From Candidatus Dormiibacterota bacterium (GTDB lineage Bacteria > Chloroflexota > Dormibacteria > Aeolococcales > Aeolococcaceae): a stretch of DNA of 33,891 bases. Location of the stretch: assembly GCA_003141695.1 (NCBI GenBank), contig PLNE01000065.1, forward strand, positions 1-33,891, written 5' to 3'. Shown piece by piece: positions 30,030 through 33,891 of this stretch (position 1 is the first letter of the stretch; each line of letters opens with the position of its first letter). A program made the position numbers and the translations under genes. The notes under the pieces were generated by a model. That model worked only from the letters and a program-made list of their open reading frames with translations. It was not told where the DNA came from and did not search any database.

Positions 30030-30503
30030 GTGAGCCCACGCGTGCACGTGCGTCTGACCGGAACCATCGAGGTGGGCCTTCCGCCCGAGCAGGCGTTCAG
30101 CCTCTTCACCCCGAGCGGTGAGCGGGTGTGGGCAGCGGGCTGGGATCCCCAGTTCCCCACACTGGTGGTCGACGAGACCGAGCCCGGGACGGTCTTCACC
30201 ACCGACCACGGCGGCCGGAGCACGATCTGGACCGTGGTCCGGCGGGAGGCCGATACCGCCATCGCGTACAGCCGGACCACCCCCGGCGACCGCGCCGGCC
30301 TCGTCACCGTCGCTCTCCAGCCCTCCGGCGGCGGGAGCACTGTCACAGTTGGCTATGACCTGACGGCACTCGTGCCCGACGCGGACCACGCGCTCCAGGA
30401 GTTCGCCCACCACTACCCCGCGTTTCTGGCCGAGTGGCGGGATGCGATCGCCGCCTTCATCGCCGCCCCGCATGACGGAGGAGCGCACGATGCCCGCCCC
30501 TGA
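30030..30503 (+). CDS. SRPBCC-fold protein
   Basis: A 157-residue START/Bet v1-like protein with a hydrophobic ligand cavity. Typical elements are the first strand and helix LTGTIEVGLPPEQAFSLFTP, the WDPQFPTLV turn, VFTTDHGGRSTIWTVVRRE, and the long C-terminal helix with FLAEWRDAIAAFI. The ligand is unknown; relatives range from lipid carriers to stress proteins. The GTG at 30030 follows a GAGGAG site. Its end overlaps the next gene by 14 nt. Confidence 0.8.
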   Translation: MSPRVHVRLTGTIEVGLPPEQAFSLFTPSGERVWAAGWDPQFPTLVVDETEPGTVFTTDHGGRSTIWTVVRREADTAIAYSRTTPGDRAGLVTVALQPSGGGSTVTVGYDLTALVPDADHALQEFAHHYPAFLAEWRDAIAAFIAAPHDGGAHDARP

Positions 30504-31176
30504 CGGCCCGGTCCGGGTCTGCCTGGAGACGGGTGGCCGCCTCAGTTTCGCCTCGGCCCTCGACTGGCCCGGTTGGTCGCGTTCCGGTCGCGGCGAGGAG
30601 GCGGCCGTCGAGAGGCTCCGCGCCTACGCTTCCCGCTACGCCCCGGTGGTCCGCGCCGCCGGCGTGGAGCCCCCGGACCCGGCGAGGGTCGAGATCGTTG
30701 AGCGCCTCCGCGGGTCGGCGACCACTGACTTCGGGGTCCCCGAGGCAATCGCAGAGGTCGAGCGCGAGCCTGTCACCGCCGGCGAGTTCGAGCGCCTGGT
30801 CGGCCTCATGGCGGCCGGCTGGGAGACCTTCGACCAGGTGGTCGCCGGTGCGCCGGCCAGCCTGCGCAAGGGGCCCCGGGGCGGTGGCCGCGACCGGGAC
30901 GCCATCGTCGATCACGTCGTCGGCGCGGAGGTGGAGATGTACGCGCGGAAACAGGGGCTCCGGCTCCCCCGACCGGCGCTGGATGACCTCGCCGCCCGCG
31001 CCGCTGCGCGCACCTCCCTTGCCAATGCCCTGCGCGCCACCGCCGGGCCCGAGCCAAATCCGGCCGCCGGGTCCAAGGGGTGGCCGCCCCGCTACGCGAT
31101 CCGGCGAATCGCCTGGCACGTGCTGGACCACGCATGGGAGGTCGAGGACAGGAGCGACCCCGCGCCGGGCGCCTGA
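30490..31176 (+). CDS. DinB-like four-helix protein
   Basis: A 228-residue protein of a family common in Actinobacteria-type genomes but without a known function. The N-terminal part (VRVCLETGGRLSFASALDWPGWSRSG, in pieces) is a small domain typical of this family; the rest is helical and DinB-like with RKGPRGGGRDRDAIVDHVVGAE and a C-terminal RIAWHVLDHAWEVE, providing His residues that could bind a metal. The ATG at 30490 has GGAGGAG at a 6-nt spacing, and I reject an upstream in-frame start at 30442. It overlaps the SRPBCC gene, so the two are co-translated. Confidence 0.78.
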   Translation: MPAPDGPVRVCLETGGRLSFASALDWPGWSRSGRGEEAAVERLRAYASRYAPVVRAAGVEPPDPARVEIVERLRGSATTDFGVPEAIAEVEREPVTAGEFERLVGLMAAGWETFDQVVAGAPASLRKGPRGGGRDRDAIVDHVVGAEVEMYARKQGLRLPRPALDDLAARAAARTSLANALRATAGPEPNPAAGSKGWPPRYAIRRIAWHVLDHAWEVEDRSDPAPGA

Positions 31177-31210
31177 GAGGAGGTTCGCCGGCCGCCCCGC
31201 CCGGACGCCG

Positions 31211-32335
31211 TCACGGGTCGGTCTGGAGCCAGCGCCGGAAGAAGGGGTCGGCCACCTCCCACCCCTCCGGCCCTCGCGCGATCAGCTCGCTCTCCTCGAG
31301 GGAGGCGAGTGCCTTGCGAACCGCGTTGGCGTTGGCCATCTCCACCTTGCGGAGGGCGGCCAGCCCGTATGGCTGGACGAGACCACCGGGGGCGGAGGCG
31401 AGGTGGAGCACCCGCCGGGCGACCGGGGCCAGGCGCTCGTAGCGCTCGGCGAAGGTCGTGGACTCCCGGCCCATCGCCAGGGCCATGCCGGCCTCCACCT
31501 CAGCGATGCCGATGCTGCCGCCCGCGACGTCGAAGGAGTGCTGCGCGAGCCGCTGGATGTCGTTGGGCGCCGGGCCGCCCATGGCGCAGATGCGCAGCGC
31601 CACCTCGGGGGTGAGCTGCTTGCGCCGCGCTCGCGCCCGGGCCACCAGGTATGGGGCCATCTCGCCGTCGGGGATCGGCCCCAGACGGAGCAGCTCCCCC
31701 ATGGCGAGGAGCGGGGCCCCCGGTGCGGTGGTCAGCCGTTCCATGAGGTGGACATGGCTGCCGGCGATGACATAGGAGACGGTCGGGCTCTCGTCGAGGA
31801 TGGCCTTGAAGGTGCCAGCCAGGGGGGGGTCGACCTCGACGATCTGCTGGAACTCATCGAGGACGAGCCCGACGGCGTGGGAGGCCGAGGCCTCGGCGAG
31901 CAGCCGGCAGGCGTCCTCCATCGCGCCCGGCCAGTCGGTGTCGCGCATCCCCGGTTCGAAGAAGACGGTCACCCCGCCGGTGGGGGAGAAGTCCAGCCGC
32001 GGGCGCACCCGGAGGCGCTCGACGAGCCGTGCCATCCGGCGGGTGGTGCCGCCGTGCAGGGGGCCGGAGAAGATCCCTTGAGTGATGGCCTGGGCCACCT
32101 CCCTCCGGCTGGAGCAGCGGAGGAGGTTGACGTAGCCGACCCGGCCTCCCCGCTTCCGCGCCGCCTCGATGGCGCGGTGGAGGAGCGAGGTCTTGCCGTA
32201 GCGGCGGGGGCCGTGAAGGATCACGTTCTGTCCGCCGGTGAGGCGGTCGGCGATCAGCGCAAGCTCCTCCCGGCGGTCTGTGAAGTGCTCGGCGCCGGCC
32301 GGGGAGCCGAAGTGATACGGGGTGAGGTGTGTCAC
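31211..32335 (-). CDS. AAA-type ATPase with a C-terminal winged helix
   Basis: A 374-residue cytosolic ATP-binding protein of the archaeal-ATPase/STAND-like type. The Walker A motif is GPRRYGKTS (residues 42-50) and Walker B is GLVLDEFQQI (Asp160/Glu161); SYVIAGSHVHLME is a sensor-1-like strand. An HFTDRREELALIA N-terminal motif precedes the P-loop, and the C-terminal 90 residues look like a winged-helix domain. The GTG at 32335 is followed directly by the conserved start (THLTPYHFG), and a TACCAT lies 8 nt upstream with no ribosome site. It lies 34 nt after a 93-aa gene. It may be a regulatory, toxin-like or defence ATPase; no partner function is known. Confidence 0.82.
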   Translation of the reverse strand: MTHLTPYHFGSPAGAEHFTDRREELALIADRLTGGQNVILHGPRRYGKTSLLHRAIEAARKRGGRVGYVNLLRCSSRREVAQAITQGIFSGPLHGGTTRRMARLVERLRVRPRLDFSPTGGVTVFFEPGMRDTDWPGAMEDACRLLAEASASHAVGLVLDEFQQIVEVDPPLAGTFKAILDESPTVSYVIAGSHVHLMERLTTAPGAPLLAMGELLRLGPIPDGEMAPYLVARARARRKQLTPEVALRICAMGGPAPNDIQRLAQHSFDVAGGSIGIAEVEAGMALAMGRESTTFAERYERLAPVARRVLHLASAPGGLVQPYGLAALRKVEMANANAVRKALASLEESELIARGPEGWEVADPFFRRWLQTDP

Positions 32336-32361
32336 TAAAAGGTATGGTACCAATTGGTGAC
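32331..32361. promoter_or_regulatory. Overlapping palindromes at the ATPase start
   Basis: GTCAC (32331-32335) and GTGAC (32357-32361) are inverted; between them are the palindromes TGGTACCA (32345-32352) and CCAATTGG (32350-32357). TACCAT (minus strand, 32349-32344) may be the -10 box of the ATPase gene. This is a candidate autoregulatory site inside the two-gene unit. Confidence 0.4.
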
Positions 32362-32369
32362 ATGGCGGG

Positions 32370-32651
32370 TCAGCCGGCCGGGCGGCTGCCCTTCGGCACG
32401 TAGTCGAAGAAGCGCTCGATCGTCCCCCCGGACGTCCAGGCGGCGCGGAGCCGCGTCCGCTTCTCCGCCCTGCGCAGTTCGGAGAGCACCATGCGGTTGA
32501 GCTCGCGGGCGCTGTCACCCTCGAGCCCGGCCTCGATGTGGAAGCCTCCGGGCGTCTCGGTCACGCCGGTCGGGAAGAGCCTGGTTACGACCGGCCGGAC
32601 GCGATCCGGGGCGTTGCTGCTCACGTCGGCGATGAGGTGAAAGCTCGGCAT
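32370..32651 (-). CDS. 93-aa protein preceding the ATPase gene
   Basis: A small hydrophilic protein (SFHLIADVSSNAPDRVRPVV at the start, TIERFFDYVPKGSRPAG at the end) with a basic helical middle (LNRMVLSELRRAEKRTRLRAAW). I do not recognise a named family. It runs into the ATPase gene with a 34-nt gap, so the pair is probably one unit. The ATG at 32651 has TACCCT 8 nt upstream and no Shine-Dalgarno, again suggesting a leaderless transcript; upstream in-frame extension to 32789 would overlap the neighbouring gene. Confidence 0.68.
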   Translation of the reverse strand: MPSFHLIADVSSNAPDRVRPVVTRLFPTGVTETPGGFHIEAGLEGDSARELNRMVLSELRRAEKRTRLRAAWTSGGTIERFFDYVPKGSRPAG

Positions 32652-32671
32652 GACCCCGCAGGGTACACGCG

Positions 32672-33094
32672 TCAGCTGGTGCTCGCGATGCCCATGAGGA
32701 GGACCACGAAGGCGGCGGCGGTGCCGATGATGATCGGAGCCGACACGTGGTCCGCCACCCGTGAGAGTGCGACGATCGAGAGTGCGCACACCGCGAGAAG
32801 CGGCAGGCCGATCGAGTCGATGCCGAGGAGCCCGAGCCCGAGCCCGCCGCCCGCGGTGAAGCCGTAGATCAGCATCCGGGCCACCGGGCGGCGCGCGGCC
32901 GCCCCAGCGAACCCGAGGACCGCCATCAGGGCGAGGAAGGTGCCCACAAAGAAGACCCGGCTGCCGGGCGGATTCCCCTGCCCGATGAGGAGGAGCGCGT
33001 AGAGGCCCAGGTCCGCGACGGTGACGGCCGCCCCGCCGATGCCGGCCACGGCGACCCAGTTCCGCCGGCGGCGCGGGAGCTGGAGGACCACCAT
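32672..33094 (-). CDS. Small membrane protein of unknown function
   Basis: A 140-residue protein with a basic start (LPRRRRNW) and four or five hydrophobic segments (about 15-35, 45-65, 70-85, 90-110, 115-135), so an inner-membrane protein. I see no catalytic motif and no family I can name. The ATG at 33094 has TAGGCT 7 nt upstream and no ribosome site; a longer frame from 33130 overlaps the neighbouring gene's end. It ends 20 nt before the start of the 93-aa gene. Confidence 0.7.
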   Translation of the reverse strand: MVVLQLPRRRRNWVAVAGIGGAAVTVADLGLYALLLIGQGNPPGSRVFFVGTFLALMAVLGFAGAAARRPVARMLIYGFTAGGGLGLGLLGIDSIGLPLLAVCALSIVALSRVADHVSAPIIIGTAAAFVVLLMGIASTS

Positions 33095-33126
33095 AACAGC
33101 CAGCCTACACCGGGGTTCCGCGAGCC

Positions 33127-33339
33127 TCACTCGGCGCTCGCGTTCTCCTCTCGTGGCGGCCGGCCCCGTCGCGGGATCGGGCCGGCGCCGGACGGCAGCC
33201 GTCCGGCTGCCGCCAGCGCCCGCCTCAGCAGGAATTCAATCTGAGCGTTGCTGCTGCGCAGCTCATCGCTCGCCCAGCGCACGAGCGCGTCGTGCACGGC
33301 GGGGTCGAGCCTCAGCAGCAGGCTCTTGCGTTCACCCAC
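33127..33339 (-). CDS. Ribbon-helix-helix (Arc/CopG-like) small protein
   Basis: A 70-residue protein. The N-terminal 45 residues ([37 protein letters not shown]) have the strand-helix-helix pattern of Arc/MetJ-type DNA-binding proteins; the tail is Pro/Arg-rich. The GTG at 33339 is preceded by GGAGG and AGGAG sites. It starts 36 nt after the SPFH gene stop, and an RHH gene next to an SPFH gene is a recurrent arrangement. Whether it is a regulator or an antitoxin-like protein is unknown. Confidence 0.8.
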   Translation of the reverse strand: MGERKSLLLRLDPAVHDALVRWASDELRSSNAQIEFLLRRALAAAGRLPSGAGPIPRRGRPPREENASAE

Positions 33340-33375
33340 CGGGTCAGTCTCCTGCCTCCCTCAGCGGCACTCCCA

Positions 33376-33891
33376 TCAGTTGTACAGGGTGCCGGCGTTG
33401 ACGATGGGCTGCGTGTTCTGCTCGCTGCAGAGCACCACCAGCAGGTTGGACACCATGGCCGCCTTGCGCTCCGAGTCCAGCTCCACGATCCCGCGCTCCT
33501 CGATGCGGGCTAGCGCCATCTCGACCATGCCGACGGCGCCTTCCACGATCGTCTTGCGGGCGGCGACGACGGCGCTCGCCTGCTGCCGGCGCAGCATCGC
33601 CTGGGCGATCTCGGGGGCGAAGGAGAGACGGGTGAGCCGCGACTCGATGATCTTGACCCCGGCGGACGACACCCTCTCCGCGATCTCGGCGGTCAGCTGG
33701 CTGGTGATCTCCGTGGCGTTTTGCCGCAGGGAGAGCTGCCCGTCCTCGTGGGAGTCGTACGGGTGGGTGCTGGCCACGTGCCGGACCGCGGTCTCGGTCT
33801 GGATGTCGACGAAGCGGGCGAAGTCGTCGACCTCATAGAGGGCCTGCGCCGTGTCCTCGACCTGCCAGACGACCACCGCGGCGATCTCGAT
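33376..33891 (-). CDS. SPFH/band 7-domain protein (3' part, gene continues beyond the window)
   Basis: The visible 171 residues are the C-terminal part of an SPFH (stomatin/prohibitin/flotillin) protein: a domain end with [14 protein letters not shown], the [20 protein letters not shown] segment, then an amphipathic helix [16 protein letters not shown] and a short tail. The frame is open to position 33891, so the N-terminal membrane anchor and the first part of the domain lie outside. SPFH proteins form membrane-associated ring scaffolds. The downstream RHH gene is likely co-transcribed. Confidence 0.88.
   Translation of the reverse strand: MEIAAVVVWQVEDTAQALYEVDDFARFVDIQTETAVRHVASTHPYDSHEDGQLSLRQNATEITSQLTAEIAERVSSAGVKIIESRLTRLSFAPEIAQAMLRRQQASAVVAARKTIVEGAVGMVEMALARIEERGIVELDSERKAAMVSNLLVVLCSEQNTQPIVNAGTLYN

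Noticed and set aside
1-33891. CRISPR arrays, rRNA genes, riboswitches or complete prophage
   Set aside because: No regularly spaced repeats, rRNA signatures, conserved riboswitch cores or phage structural genes were seen.

Overview
The window is a dense, very GC-rich bacterial segment. Glycolytic genes run tpiA-gpmI, and secG, an oligoribonuclease gene, a tRNA-Leu(CAG) with encoded CCA, and a paired ribbon-helix-helix/SPFH locus are also present. gpmI next to tpiA and secG, the GC content, and several genes with a TANNNT hexamer 6-8 nt before the start codon and no Shine-Dalgarno suggest an uncultured soil lineage of the Chloroflexota/Dormibacterota type rather than a classical actinomycete. 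This placement is inference from gene content, not a phylogeny.

Region 1 (1-5012) is housekeeping: tpiA-gpmI, a DUF4395 membrane protein divergent from secG, a family 5 substrate-binding protein translationally coupled to secG through a probable CTG start, and tRNA-Leu. Region 2 (about 5013-13020) looks like an eroded genomic island at the 3' end of that tRNA. It holds a tyrosine integrase broken by two frameshifts, an IclR regulator with repeated operator-like palindromes, an orphan solute-binding lipoprotein, a 1.49-kb IS1182-like element whose ends can be seen, a beta-glucuronidase (uidA), and an IS630-type transposase scrap. Region 3 (13022-14440) is orn plus an overlapping nitrilase-superfamily amidohydrolase.

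Region 4 (14537-24680) is the most interesting part. On the minus strand a tightly coupled operon encodes a class I (DhnA/LsrF-type) aldolase, an FGGY sugar kinase, an arabinose/fucose-isomerase-like protein, a short archaeal-like triosephosphate isomerase homologue and a YjbQ-family protein, followed by an NAD-dependent epimerase. Opposite it lie an M24-peptidase-like protein that has lost metal ligands, an APC permease and a DeoR regulator. The enzymes compose a logical route: aldose to ketose, ketose phosphate, aldol cleavage to dihydroxyacetone phosphate plus an aldehyde, then isomerisation to glyceraldehyde 3-phosphate. The sugar is unknown and I recognise no characterised pathway with exactly this set.

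Region 5 (24681-33891) is a mixture: a gene scrap, proline dehydrogenase, a VOC protein coupled to an internally deleted DUF1801 protein, a TetR regulator divergent from a YceI-like and a deazaflavin-dependent reductase gene, a TPR protein with a metal-site-less zincin domain, SRPBCC and DinB-like proteins, a two-gene module of a 93-aa protein and an AAA ATPase, a membrane protein, an RHH protein and the 3' part of an SPFH gene that runs off the window. No CRISPR array, rRNA or complete phage was seen.
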